Shown: in pieces, positions 22,675 through 33,300 of the stretch
Position numbering within the stretch: the stretch's first letter is position 1
How the letters are laid out: the number at the start of each line of letters is the position of its first letter
Origin: Limnoperna fortunei
Taxonomy: Eukaryota; Mollusca; Bivalvia; Mytilida; Modiolidae
Reading direction: 5' to 3'
DNA: 64,000 bases
Assembly: GCA_944474755.1 (NCBI GenBank)
Contig: OX104119.1
Location: forward strand, 434,001 to 498,000
The notes under the pieces: model-generated
Told to the model about the DNA's origin: nothing
Database searches by the model: none
Seen by the model: only the letters and a program-made list of their open reading frames with translations
Position numbers and translations under genes: made by a program

Positions 22675-22820
22675 TGTGTTGATCATAAAGCACAAAAATC
22701 AAGCAAGTTATGTTCAAGGTCTGCAATAATGGCCCGAGGTGTTTGTAATGGCCTGAGGCAATGCAGAGTGCCATTAATGCAGACCGAGAACATATAACAG
22801 GGTCATTATGAAAACACTCA
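22675..22820. repeat. Long hairpin (foldback) outside the satellite array
   Basis: The left arm 22707-22733 (GTTATGTTC..GGTCTGCAATAATGGC) is inverted at 22770-22798 (GCCATTAATGCAGACC..GAACATATAAC); a weaker outer arm extends to about 22675 and 22820. The apex contains CCCGAGG and GCCTGAGGC, like the apices of the hairpins at 46-57 kb. Confidence 0.7.
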
Positions 22821-23722
22821 TTTCTTAATACTTTTATTAACTTATTGACCATTAACTGAAAATTAAACCAGGTACACCCACCCAAAACCATATTTTCAGA
22901 CTAAGAAGGACCTATAACAAGTCAGAACCAGTGTGTATTTTAAAAGTCAGATCAATTTTCACACAATTTTACATCTGCTGTGTTTTTTTTTTTCTATTAT
23001 AGTTCACAGATCTGCACATACATGCAGGGTTCTCCCCAAGAATTGTGGAAAGCACTGTGGTGTTGTGTTTTTAAGAGGGTCCAATTTTGCATGTCACGTT
23101 CATGCATCACATGCATTTTGGTGTGTGTGTGTGTTATCTCTAACAGGGGGTAACTGTTGAATTTAATACAAGTAATAAATGAGATAGTATTAATATTTTT
23201 CTTAATTTGTTTGTGTTAAATTTTTGGAATACATAACAAATGATAACAGATATAAATACAAAGCTACTATTAACATTGGCACATGTAACAAACAACACTA
23301 AAGCTACACCAGCAACGTGCCACGTACAAACATTTTGCCTTATCTTGACACCTGTCTTATTTCCTCATTATTTTTAAATAATTATATTTTTTTATTTAGT
23401 TAAGTGTGTTATTCAACACTTGGTCCTAGTTTAGTGTATAATTCAACAAGCAATACATATAATTTCAATTATAATTCACTTCTAGACACAGTCCAACACA
23501 TTGAAAAGTTCTGTAATCAATCTTCAACAATAAATTGTCAATAAATTTAGTTTCTCATTTAATAGTGTAATAATTTCCATTTTTTTCTGCAAAATTTACA
23601 TTTAAGGGTGCAGAGATTTATATATTAATTCTTTTTATTTTATATGATACATGTATTTTGGAAAAGCAACTTTTTTAATACTAGTACATGTCCATTGTAC
23701 TAAATTAAGTATTTAATTTCAG

Positions 23723-23901
23723 ATTTGCAATGTGTACAAGTCGCCCCCTTCAAAGAAATCAAAAACACAGGATGAAAATAAGGAGGCCACTAAAAGATAT
23801 GAAAAGGAAGGGTGTTCTCAAAATTCCAAAATGTTTAGAAAAAAAAATAGCAATCTGTATTTTTCAAATACTTTCTTGAAATGCTTTTCTATGATTTCGT
23901 A
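23723..23901 (+). CDS. Candidate 3'-terminal coding exon, unknown protein
   Basis: A pyrimidine-rich stretch and TTTAATTTCAG (acceptor, 23712-23722) precede an open frame of 59 codons: starts ICNVYKSPPSKKSKTQDENK, is Lys/Glu/Ser-rich, and ends at a TAA at 23899-23901 that overlaps an AATAAA polyadenylation signal (23900-23905). The PPSKKSK basic stretch could be nuclear-localising. I do not recognise the family; upstream exons are not found. It could also be a chance acceptor or a fragment of a transposase gene, given the 'cagggttctcccc' hAT-like phrase at about 23023. Confidence 0.25.
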
Positions 23902-24413
23902 ATAAAGTTTATAAATTTGATTAAATTATTTATTAATTATTGTCTATTTATTTGAATGGATCTTTAGAAAAATATTTCATACATTGCACCCTACAAATAC
24001 AAACGATGCCGAAGTTTGAAACCAATATTCATGAAATAAGTAGCATTAGATTTTTTTTAAATCACAGTGAAAATGACGTCACACTCTTAACTCGGTCGAC
24101 TCCCAACTTCGGATAATTAATATATTTTTTACGGTCCCACAAACTTTGACTTATCGAGGTTTGACTGTACTTTAATGATGTCACAATGAATTTCATGCCC
24201 TAAATGGCCAACAAATCATGCAACTCAAAGGTTATGTTGTTAAAAAAATTACAATATATGACCAATTAGAATGAAAATAATTGATTGTGGGTAAGAATGT
24301 ATACTGGTTTCGTACCACAGGTTTGCCCTTTACACGTGTATGTCCACATTTTACCCGTTGCTTATGCTAGGGGTAAAATAATAAAATCAGCTGTTTATAG
24401 ATAACAAAAAAAA

Positions 24414-25470
24414 ACTAGAGGCTCTTAAGAGCCTATATCGCTCACCTGACTTACAAAATAAAATTTAAGAGATAACTTTCTTACAAATTTTGATATTAAA
24501 TGCAAAAGACTTTACATGATGATGCTGTTTCTATGAATATGCCATATTTCAAATCAATCTGCATGTGGTTTGTAAAAAGAAGATTTTTGAAATTTCAGCC
24601 AATCAGAACCCATTAGTGGCCCTGGAAGCCATGTTCAATTTGCAATTGGCTCGAAAAACTCAAAATAATAAGATACATATTCAACCATCATTTCTTCATA
24701 ATTTGGCTTCATTGTGTGGAACAGTTTCTGAAAAGAAGTTGTTTGTGTATGTTTTTCTGTTAGGGTCCTATGTTAAACTAAGTCGTGCAATGGTGGTCAT
24801 CTTTGATTTTGGATCGGCACTAAAATCCCAAACTTTGTAGAGGACCATCTCAGGTACATATCTGCAATATTTCAAATCAATCTGCGAAATGGTTTATATG
24901 AAGAAGAATTTTGTATTTCAGCCAATCAGAATGCTTAAGGGGCCAAGGAAGCCATGTTGAATGTACAATTGGCCAAAAACTCAAAATTATTAAGATAACT
25001 ATCCAACCTTCATTTCTTCATAATTTGGTGTCATTGTGTTGAACAGTTTCTGATAAGAAGTTGTTTGTATGCTTTTCCAATTGGGTCCTATGTTAAACTA
25101 TGTCCTGCCATGGTGGCCATCTTGGATTTTGGATTGGCACAAAAAACTCAAACTTTGTAGAGGACCATCTAAGATATTTTTCTGCAGTATTGCAAATCAA
25201 TCTGACTAGCAGTTTATGAGGAGATGATTTTTTAAATTCAGCTAATCAGAACGCATTAAAGGCTCTGGCAGCCATGTTTAATATTTGATCAGAACTAAAA
25301 ACTCAAACTTTGTAAAGAACCACCCAATAAACATAACTGCCAAGTTTGGTTCCAATTGGCAACGTGGTTTTGGAGAAGAAGATTAAAATGTAAAAAGTTT
25401 ACAGATGATGACGACGACGGACACAAAGTGATGAGAATAGCTCACACTGACCCTATGGGTCAGGTGAGCT
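24414..25470 (+). mobile_element. ~1.06-kb interspersed repeat with inverted ends (copy B)
   Basis: Left end: ACTAGAGGCTCTTAAGAGCC, in which AGGCTCTTAAGAGCCT is a perfect 16-bp palindrome, then GCTCACCTGAC. Right end: 'agaatagctcacactgacc', then GTCAGGTGAGC. The 11-bp ends are perfect inverted repeats. Internal 'gggtcctatgttaaact' units occur at about 24764 and 25084. It is followed directly by a hAT-type element whose target duplication contains the last bases of this repeat. Confidence 0.7.
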
Positions 25471-25476
25471 AAAAAG

Positions 25477-25555
25477 TAGGGGTGAAACGATACGATACAT
25501 ATCGTAGAATTGCTCAATGATACTATTACTTATGATACGATACATTTGATCGTTT

Positions 25556-25589
<34 letters not shown>

Positions 25590-26316
25590 ATATATATACA
25601 TATTCATTGATTTTTGTTATATGTATTCGTATTATTTTTATGTTTTATGCTTATTTTTCAGTATCTATCCCGGTTGACAATTTTGAATCGACAATATTTC
25701 CACACATGAAATCTATAGCTTGCCGACGGATCTTTCAATTTAATCATGGCACTAGAACAACAACACAATTAATGACCTTTGCAATTTGTTGTCCACAAAT
25801 GTAGTTCCCAATAAAATAGTGTAAATATCTTTGTAATTTTTTTCTTGGCTTTTTTCTTGTTTTTGTTCTTCTTTTGGGGCTTATTGAAAAGAAGGATCTT
25901 TGAAAAAAAATTTAAAATGAAACATTTGATAAAATTTAATGGATTAGGAGTAATTTGGTTTTCTAAATTTTGGAAATAGTTTAGAAGAGGTATGGTACTT
26001 TCAGACTGCCAAATGGCATTCCAGAAACGAAGGTGGAATTTTTTTAAATTGACTTTATGTTAATATAAACAAAGAGGGAAAAAGAGGTCTTCAACAATTG
26101 TGGTTTTGTTCAACTACGTTTTCCTCAGCCATAGCTATGGCAGATTTGTGTATCTCCCCATTGAAGATTTCCGACGGAAAAGGCTAAAATAATAAATAAT
26201 AGTGATGTTCAGTCCCCAACCCGTACCGAATCGAAAATTGACAATTTTGTACCGTACACCAAAATTCACCAACATACAGTGGATTTTCTGTACTTTGGAG
26301 TATCATTTCACCCCTA
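25477..26316. mobile_element. hAT-type non-autonomous DNA transposon (840 bp)
   Basis: Terminal inverted repeats TAGGGGTGAAACGATAC (25477) and GTATCATTTCACCCCTA (ending 26316), differing at one base. A perfect 8-bp target duplication CTAAAAAG flanks it (25469-25476 and 26317-26324). An 8-bp duplication and a (C/T)AGGGGTG end are diagnostic of hAT. The interior has a (TA)n run at 25558-25598 and no intact transposase; the 65-codon ORF at 25607 shows no hAT motif. Confidence 0.92.
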
Positions 26317-26432
26317 CTAAAAAGCAACATATATGTATTTGAACAACAATCTGACAATGTCACCACCTTGTAATAGTATCAAGACTGCATGAAATCACTG
26401 TTTCTGACTTATCTTTGGACCAGAAAATTTAT

Positions 26433-26620
26433 GTTTGTTGTTTGAATGGTGTTTATTGCCACTTTCAGCAATTTTTCAACTATCTGATCATGGCTCTAGT
26501 TTTTATTGGAATAGGATGCTGAGTACCTGGAGAAAATCCCTGACCTTATGTAGAAAAACTGGCAATCCTTGTAAACTAAAATAGTAGTTGAACTTGAGCA
26601 CTGCCCATATTGAGAGATGA
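26433..26620 (-). mobile_element. SINE fragment
   Basis: 'gtttgttgtttgaatggtgtttattgccactttcagcaatttttcaact' landmarks, 'gctgagtacctggagaaaat' and 'gaaaactggcaatccttgta', as in the full copies; the tRNA-like head is not recognisable. Confidence 0.7.
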
Positions 26621-27159
26621 ATCTGTAAACTCAGTATTCATGAAAAATTACAGGTGTGACATTAGAACCATACGTGCATATACCCATTAGTGACATCAGT
26701 CCCTTATTTGCTTTTCCCTTATAGCATTTAAATGAAATAAAATGATCTATAGCAGTGTGGGAAACGGCCACTAGCAAACTCGCCGAATTCTAGTTGAGAA
26801 GAATTGTGGCATGTTAAGTTCATGTGCCAGGTTGGCAAGCTAAATTTTTGGCGAGTTCAAGAAAAAATTACCAGTCATGCTTCCAATGATAAATGCATCT
26901 TAAAAGAGTGTGTTCGGTGTATTTCCAATGTTAATTCAAGAATCTTTTAATTTTAAGATCTTTATTTACCCTGTGTAAATGTTAAATTGTGTTGGCTGTT
27001 GTTGACAACCTTGAAAACCTACCTCCCAACTATGGACAGTAGATTATTAATTCGGGGAGTACTATTATTTTGGTACTAGCCAGAATGGCAAGCTGAACAA
27101 AAATTTTGTTTCCCACGCTGCTATAGTAAACTTTTACAATAACACGGATGGATGGTTGG
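26621..27159. other. No gene; unique-looking DNA up to the LINE
   Basis: Nothing recognised except an inverted pair at its two ends: 'atctatagcagtgtgggaaac' (about 26741) against 'gtttcccacgctgctatagt' (about 27107), so roughly 26741-27127 may be a further small inverted-end element containing 'ggcaagctaaa'/'ggcaagctgaac' phrases. Confidence 0.4.
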
Positions 27160-27178
27160 TTTGTTTGTTTGAATGTTT
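27160..27178. repeat. LINE target-site duplication, left copy
   Basis: TTTGTTTGTTTGAATGTTT, identical over 19 bp to 33134-33152. Confidence 0.9.
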
Positions 27179-27523
27179 TTTTTTTTTTTTTATTTCTTTT
27201 TTGAGAAGTCAGGGTTTGAACAATACCCCCACCATCACCACCTGACTAGGGTGTACAGGGGGAATTCAATACTAATTTATGTATTTGACTAATTTATCAT
27301 TAATAGTACTACAATACTCATTCATTGATATAAAACAGAAAAGAAAAAAAAAACAAAAGAAGATAATTATGAAGAAGACTCTTTCACCTCACACATCCTC
27401 TCACCCACGTTCGAACATTCTCAATTTACATGTAACAATATTTTAATCAACATATACTTGCTCTTACATATATTTCTGGTTATATTATACAATATAGTAA
27501 ACAATGACAAAGAACATAACAAA

Positions 27524-30500
27524 TTATGGAAAAAAGATTTCACATGGGGCCCAAAATTTTTCTATCTTTAGAAGAGAATTATTTTTTGCTCCATTGTACA
27601 AGTCTATTTTTTTATAATAATTGATTTTCTGTTTTATTCCAGTAATATTTGGAATAGTTTTATCAAGTTTACATCTGTAAATATAATTTTTTGCTATTAT
27701 TACAAGAAAGTTAAGTAAAGCAGATTCACCATTATAACCTAATAAAAATTTCTTTTTTTCAAGATTTAAATTAGGAAAAATTGTTTTCAAGTGAACAAAA
27801 AATAACAGTAAAAATTGTCTTGTATGTACACATTCATAGAAAATATGTTCAATGGTCTCATCAAAGTTTCTACAAAAATTGCACAGTTTGGAATCTACAA
27901 TATCAATTTTGTATAAAAAGGTATTTGTTGGTAAACCTCTATGCAGTAGCTTAAATTGGAAGTTTTTAAGATAAGAGTTTTTACAACATTTTTGAATTAA
28001 TGTAAAGTAACTCCTCCACTCAAAGTTTTCCATATTTACATGCTTTTGCCATGTATCAATTTTATGATTGGGCAAAACAACTTTATCTTTTATTAAATCT
28101 ACATATAAATATTTGATACTCTTACTATTCTTCATTTTTTCAATAAACTTTGTTACACACTCTATTATTTTTAAATTCACAGGTAGTCATTTCCTGCATA
28201 GATTCTTTAAGCTGTTTCTTAATCGAACATGGAATACTTGTTATCAGACTATAATATTTCAGAAAGTTTTGGATATTGCATTTTTGGCTCATTTGATCGA
28301 AGTGATAAAATGTTTTTGTGGTTATATCAATCAGGTCAACCAGATTCTCGATACCTTTTGATTTCCACTTAATAAAATATTGGAAATCATCAGTGGGTAC
28401 AAAATTTAAAATATCAAGACTTAATATATCCTGAGCATTCACTGTTATAATTTGTTTGGAACTATGTAATCCATTTACCACATCTCTCCAGAAAGTATTT
28501 GTTATTTTCCTACTTACCTCTTTCAGTTTTTCTTTTTCTAGGTTAAATAATCTAAAGCCCCCAACTTGTATGAGCTGTTGTTCTGCAACAGCTTGCCACA
28601 CACCTGAATTGTTCACCAAAAGTCTCTTAACCCAATTTAGTTTTAAGTATGTATTAAAGGATTCAAGATGAATCATTTTTAAACCACCCTCTGAAAAATT
28701 ACCAATTAGTGTGTTTCTTTTAATTTTTTCTGTCTTTCCATCCCAGATAAAACTGTAAAATAACCGATTAAGTTCATTTATCATGGAAATTGTCAAATTA
28801 GGAAGAGATGTGAGTAGATGTATTATTTTTGGGAATGCCAATGATTTAATAACAGTGACTTTTCCCTGAAGTGTTAATTTCCTATGTTGCCAGCTTTTTA
28901 AAAGCTTCGATATTTCTTTAATTTTTTGTTTAAAGTTTAATTCAATCATATCTGGTAAACAAAGTGAAAAATTAATGCCTAAAAGTTTAAAATTTGAATG
29001 TGACCAATTTAATGGATGTTCTGCACATAAAATTTTGTCTGAAAATTTCTTAGTGCCAATCCAGACAGCTCTGGTTTTGGAATTGTTCATTTTTAGCCCT
29101 GATGTATTATAAAATTTGTCAAATGTTTCTAATGATTTCTTCAGTGATATTTCAGAACCGTCCAATGTCAAAAAAGTGTCATCAGCATACTGACTGACAA
29201 GTGATTCACAATTATTAACAACTATTCCTTTTATGTCCTGATCAGATTTTAATTTTAAAGACAGCAACTCCATACCTATTACAAATAGATAGGGCGATAA
29301 GGGGTCACCCTGGCGGCAGCCTCTTTGGAGGTTAAAGAAAGACGACATATGACCATTATTGATCACACAGCTTTTTGCACCTTCATACAATATTTGAAAC
29401 CAGTGGCAAATAGAGGGTCCAAAATTGAAGCTCTGAAGTGCTTTAATTAAGAAATCCCATTCTACTGAGTCAAAGGCTTTCTCAAAGTCTATTAGTATAA
29501 GCAAGCCTTCCATGTTTTTTTCTTCCAAATAATGCATAAGGTCATACAGTAACCTTGTGTTTTCCCCTATGAAACGCCCTTTAATAAACCCCTTCTGACT
29601 ATCACTTATGATATGTGGAAGAACATTTTTTAATCTGTTGGCAACTACTGAGGATGCTATTTTCATATCAACATTTAGGAGACTTATTGGTCTCCAATTT
29701 GAAATATATCTCCTATCCTTTCCTTCTTTTGGGATGCAGGTTATTACACTCTGGTATTGAAATTCAGAAAATTTACTATTTTCATAACCATATTTTAATG
29801 AGCGATATATAAAAGTACCAATATCTTTCCAAAAAAATTTATAGAATTCTGTAGTAAACCCATCGGAACCTGGACTCTTACCATTAGGCATATTTTTAGT
29901 GCATTACCACATTCTTTAAATGTTAAATTTCCTTCACAAAATTCTTTCATATCATCAGACAGTTGAACATTATGTTGAAAAAAGGAACTTCCTTGTAAAT
30001 ATTTATTATTCCGGTTATGTCTTGAAGTGTACAACTTTTTATAAAAATTTTGTTGTTCATTTAAAATATCATCACCATTAGATAATTGTTTACCTTCATC
30101 ATCAATAAGTTCAAAAACAGTTTTTGACAAGAAGTTTTTTTTTTCCAAACTTAAAAAGAATTTTGAGCATTTTTCTCCATATTCATACCAGTTTGCCTTG
30201 GATCTCAGTAATATACCATCAACTATTTTTTCTCGCATCTGCATTTGACTAGATTTTTTAATATCTAATGTGTTTTTTATTTCCTCTGAGGGATTTTGGT
30301 GAAAATCATTTTCTAGTAGCTGAATTTCTTCTTCAATTTTTTGTAACTCACCCTTTTCTTGTTTTGATTTATTGATACTATATAAAATTGTAATACTACG
30401 TATTTTCATTTTCAAAATTTCAAAAAACATCTGGTCATCACAGGACAAACCAACATTCAATAAGTCAGTCATGTCCCCAGACAAGTGATATTCTGAAATT

Positions 30501-31318
30501 GTGTCATATATACATTTTTTAATTAATGTGACATAATCAGAGTATTGTAACAACTGTGCGTTAAATTTCCAATAACCTTTACCACGATTAGCTAAAGATA
30601 CAGAAAAACTAAAGAGTATAGCTGAGTGATCTGTTCTATAGCCTGGTATTATGTCCGTCTTTTTTAACAGAGAATAAAGATCCTCAGATACTAAGAAATA
30701 GTCAATTCTACTCTGTTTAATTGGAGAATGCTGCCGCCAGGTGTATTTACGAGTAGTAGGATTACATATCCTCCATGGGTCAACTAAGTTATATGTTTCT
30801 ATAATTTCTTGAACTTTTGCTCTACAGTTTGTATGTCTATCATGTAAAATATTGTGTGTGTCAATACAAGTGTCCTGAACAAAATTCCAATCACCACATA
30901 ATATAATACATGAGTTCTTATATAAAGTAATGTTTTGGAAAATATCAATAAATAACTGATGTTCATCAGTATTATAACCATATAAAGTCACAAGTGTAAG
31001 CCTTTGGTTTTTAACAGTCAAATCCATCACAATGTATCTACCATTGGCATCGGATTCTGTATTATTTACTGTAATGTCTAGACCTTTCTTAAATAAAATA
31101 CAAACCCCAGCACTTCTGCTATTACAATGACTGAAAAAAATTTTTGACCCCCACTCATCTTCCCAGTTTGTTTCTACATCTTTTTTACTGTGTGTTTCTT
31201 GAAAACACACAATTTCAGCATTTTTCTCCCTAGCCCATGCAAACATATCTAGTCTCTTATTTTTATTGGAGAACAGCCCCCTTACATTCATTGATAATAC
31301 TGTAATGTTTTCAGTCAT
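27524..31318 (-). pseudogene. ORF2: LINE ORF2: APE endonuclease, reverse transcriptase, CCHC finger; two frameshifts
   Basis: Frame 1 (31318-29890) is the APE-type endonuclease that nicks the target: MNVRG, CFQETHS (catalytic Glu), LCGDWNFV, SRIDYFLVSE and TDHSAI (catalytic His), in family order. A one-base loss in the A5 run (T5 at 29893-29897 on plus) moves to frame 2 (29891-28140), the RT: PNGKSPGSDGF, NWRPISLLNVD, LILIDFEKAFDSVEWDFL (motif A), QRGCRQGDPLSPYLF (motif B), and QYADD (motif C, about 29190). A second shift within 28140-28180 leads to frame 3 (to 27524) with the CNFC-x7-H-x4-C finger and a conserved C-terminal tail. There are no other stops. Such an enzyme primes cDNA synthesis at the nicked target. 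Confidence 0.92.
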
Positions 31319-31879
31319 TCTAATGCATTTCGAAAATGAATATTTTACAGAGCAAGTTGAATATTACAAAGTTTGAGAGTATCCTCACACACACATTCAC
31401 ACACTCATACATAAGATGTCGCATTGAATTGATATAATTAATTTACTATTGAACTTTAAAGCAGTTTTGTTTGGATCTAATTTAGTTGTAAACACTTAAT
31501 ATGGAATTCCATGAATAAAAAGTAGGAGTTATTTCCCATGTCATGATGCCCTACAGAACTCAAAAAGTTCAAATTTGATAAGTTAACAGGTTCAATAAAT
31601 TTCAGATTCACAAAGTTAAAGGATACAATAAATAATGGTTTATTCAGTATGTATATTGCATTTCTAAATAGGTAGGGGAAAAAAAGGGGGGGGGGAGGTA
31701 CAATTAATAATTTGGACAACTACAATAACACAGCAGTATTAGAGATTGACAGGAAATAACTAATGCTTTTTATGTTTGGACAGACGATTATAACACAACA
31801 TAAGAACATTTCTATGTAAGAATTGAAGAATCATTCATTGAACCATGAATATATTAGCTGATATATACATGTATATACC

Positions 31880-32824
31880 TTAATCTTTTTTCCTAAGTTT
31901 TTCTTCAATGTTATCAAATAGATTAAATTTAATTCTTACTCCTGATTTTGTTTTTCCATACACTGATCCATTAAAGTACCAGACACTGTCCAATTTCTTT
32001 GTTTCTGATAATCTTGATATCAGTCCCATGTTGTGTTGTGTCACATCATCCACTAATTTAATGCCAGCTTTTGGTAATTTCTTTTTCTCTCTCATGATTC
32101 TGGACTTTACATCAGAGTTTATAAGTTTAACAATAATTGGTCTTATTTGTCCTTGTTTTGTTGGTATCCTATGAATAGCTTGTATTTCACTCTTTGCAAC
32201 AGTAACATTTAGTTGTTCTTTTGCAATTTTATTCACAAATATTTCCCTCAGATCTTCATGTGCCTGCTCTGGGTAGTGCATAACCTTTATATTAAATTTG
32301 CGTGAATATTGTTCGTTATAGTTTGACATTTCTATGGCAAGTTTTGACCTTTCCTCACTGTCATCAACTTTAGTTTTTAGTTCAATTATAGCTTTACGTT
32401 GAGATGCTATGGTTTCTTTTAAGTTCTCATTTTCTTCGCTTAGTTCTTCTATCGCTTTAGTTTGCTTATTGAGTTTTTCTCTGAGTTTGTTGTCAATTTC
32501 TTGTTTCATATTTTCCATAAGTTTTGTTACTATGGTTGTTACAATATTTTCAATATCACTCTTATGTACAAGGGCTGAAAGATCATCATCTAGGTCTTTC
32601 TTTTTGATGACATTTTCTAAACCATCTTTAATAGTATCTAGATCATGCTGGATTGTTGATATGTCCAGATCAGAGTTACTGTCAAAAGATATTTCACTAA
32701 CTAGTCTTTTTGCTGGAGGCTGTTTATCTGATTTATCTTTGTTTTTGTCCTTATCCTTGCCTTGTGGTTTTTTTGCTGCAAGCAGTGTTTGAACACTCTT
32801 GTCACCAGTTTTGTCCCCAGGCAT
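31880..32824 (-). CDS. ORF1: LINE ORF1 RNA-binding protein (314 aa), intact
   Basis: A single uninterrupted ORF from the ATG at 32824. The N-terminus is basic and low-complexity (KKPQGKDKDKNKDKSDKQPP). Residues about 95-155 form a heptad-rich coiled coil (MENMKQEIDNKLREKL ... AIEELSEENENLKETI), which trimerises in L1 ORF1 proteins. An RRM-like segment follows (about 170-245; RKFNIKVMHYPE, then IQAIHRIP and RPIIVKLIN), and a small C-terminal domain ends in IKFNLFDNIEEKLRKKD. The protein binds the element RNA and escorts it as an RNP. The intact frame next to a lightly damaged ORF2 suggests a young copy. Confidence 0.88.
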   Translation of the reverse strand: MPGDKTGDKSVQTLLAAKKPQGKDKDKNKDKSDKQPPAKRLVSEISFDSNSDLDISTIQHDLDTIKDGLENVIKKKDLDDDLSALVHKSDIENIVTTIVTKLMENMKQEIDNKLREKLNKQTKAIEELSEENENLKETIASQRKAIIELKTKVDDSEERSKLAIEMSNYNEQYSRKFNIKVMHYPEQAHEDLREIFVNKIAKEQLNVTVAKSEIQAIHRIPTKQGQIRPIIVKLINSDVKSRIMREKKKLPKAGIKLVDDVTQHNMGLISRLSETKKLDSVWYFNGSVYGKTKSGVRIKFNLFDNIEEKLRKKD

Positions 32825-33133
32825 TTTTAATTAATACTATTGTTACTGTATCTGACAATAGTCTCACAAATGTTTGTGTACAACTGTAAAACTTCTATTT
32901 CACTGAGAATTGTTCACTTGGACTTGACTGTGCACCAAATGTCACAAATTCATCATTATCTTCTCCAAGACATAAATATTTTTACATATTTTGTAAAACA
33001 AAGGATCTCCAATGAAAGCTGATGATCCAGTACAAAAAATAGAGCAGGAATTCCTTATAGAAACCAACTATCCAACACAAAAACTGCAGAGCTGACTAAC
33101 AGCTGACTGAGCTGGCGGCCATCTTAATCTTTT
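32825..33133 (-). promoter_or_regulatory. LINE 5' UTR/internal promoter with YY1-like site at its start
   Basis: On the minus strand the element begins AAAAAAAGATTAAGATGGCCGCCAG. AAGATGGCCGCC at 33114-33125 matches the YY1 core (AAGATGGCGGC/AAnATGGCCG) and sits within the first ~20 nt, as the YY1 site does in the mammalian L1 5' UTR. Promoter activity is inferred. Confidence 0.5.
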
Positions 33134-33152
33134 TTTGTTTGTTTGAATGTTT
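33134..33152. repeat. LINE target-site duplication, right copy
   Basis: Identical over 19 bp to 27160-27178; it is also the tail of the SINE at 33134-33300. Confidence 0.9.
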
Positions 33153-33300
33153 ATCACCACTTTCAGCAATCTGTCAGCTATATCATGGCATCCAGTTTAA
33201 ATAAGGGGGAGGAACTTCCTCTGAGGAAGCCTTTGTAGATGGAGAAAATTAAGTAGAAAAACTAGGGAAGACTGGTTGAAGTTTGACCGATGAAAGATTT
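33134..33300 (-). mobile_element. SINE copy interrupted at its tail by the LINE
   Basis: 'gtttgtttgaatgtttatcaccactttcagcaatctgtcagctatatcatggcatcc' landmarks, 'ggggaggaa', 'tagaaaaact'. The tail continues on the other side of the LINE (about 27140-27178), so the LINE landed in the SINE's AAAC-rich 3' end. The tRNA-like head is not recognisable. Confidence 0.7.

Larger units (their letters stand above)
27179..33133 (-). mobile_element. Near-complete L1/Tx1-type LINE retrotransposon (5.96 kb)
   Basis: Minus-strand element with a ~310-nt 5' UTR, ORF1 (31880-32824), a ~560-nt inter-ORF spacer, ORF2 in three frames (27524-31318), a ~345-nt 3' UTR and an A-rich tail (T-run 27176-27191 on the plus strand). 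A 19-bp target duplication flanks it, so the insertion is complete at both ends, not 5'-truncated as most LINE copies are. An ORF1 with coiled coil, and an ORF2 with APE endonuclease, RT and a C-terminal CCHC finger, place it in the L1/Tx1 group. Exact clade needs a tree. Confidence 0.93.
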
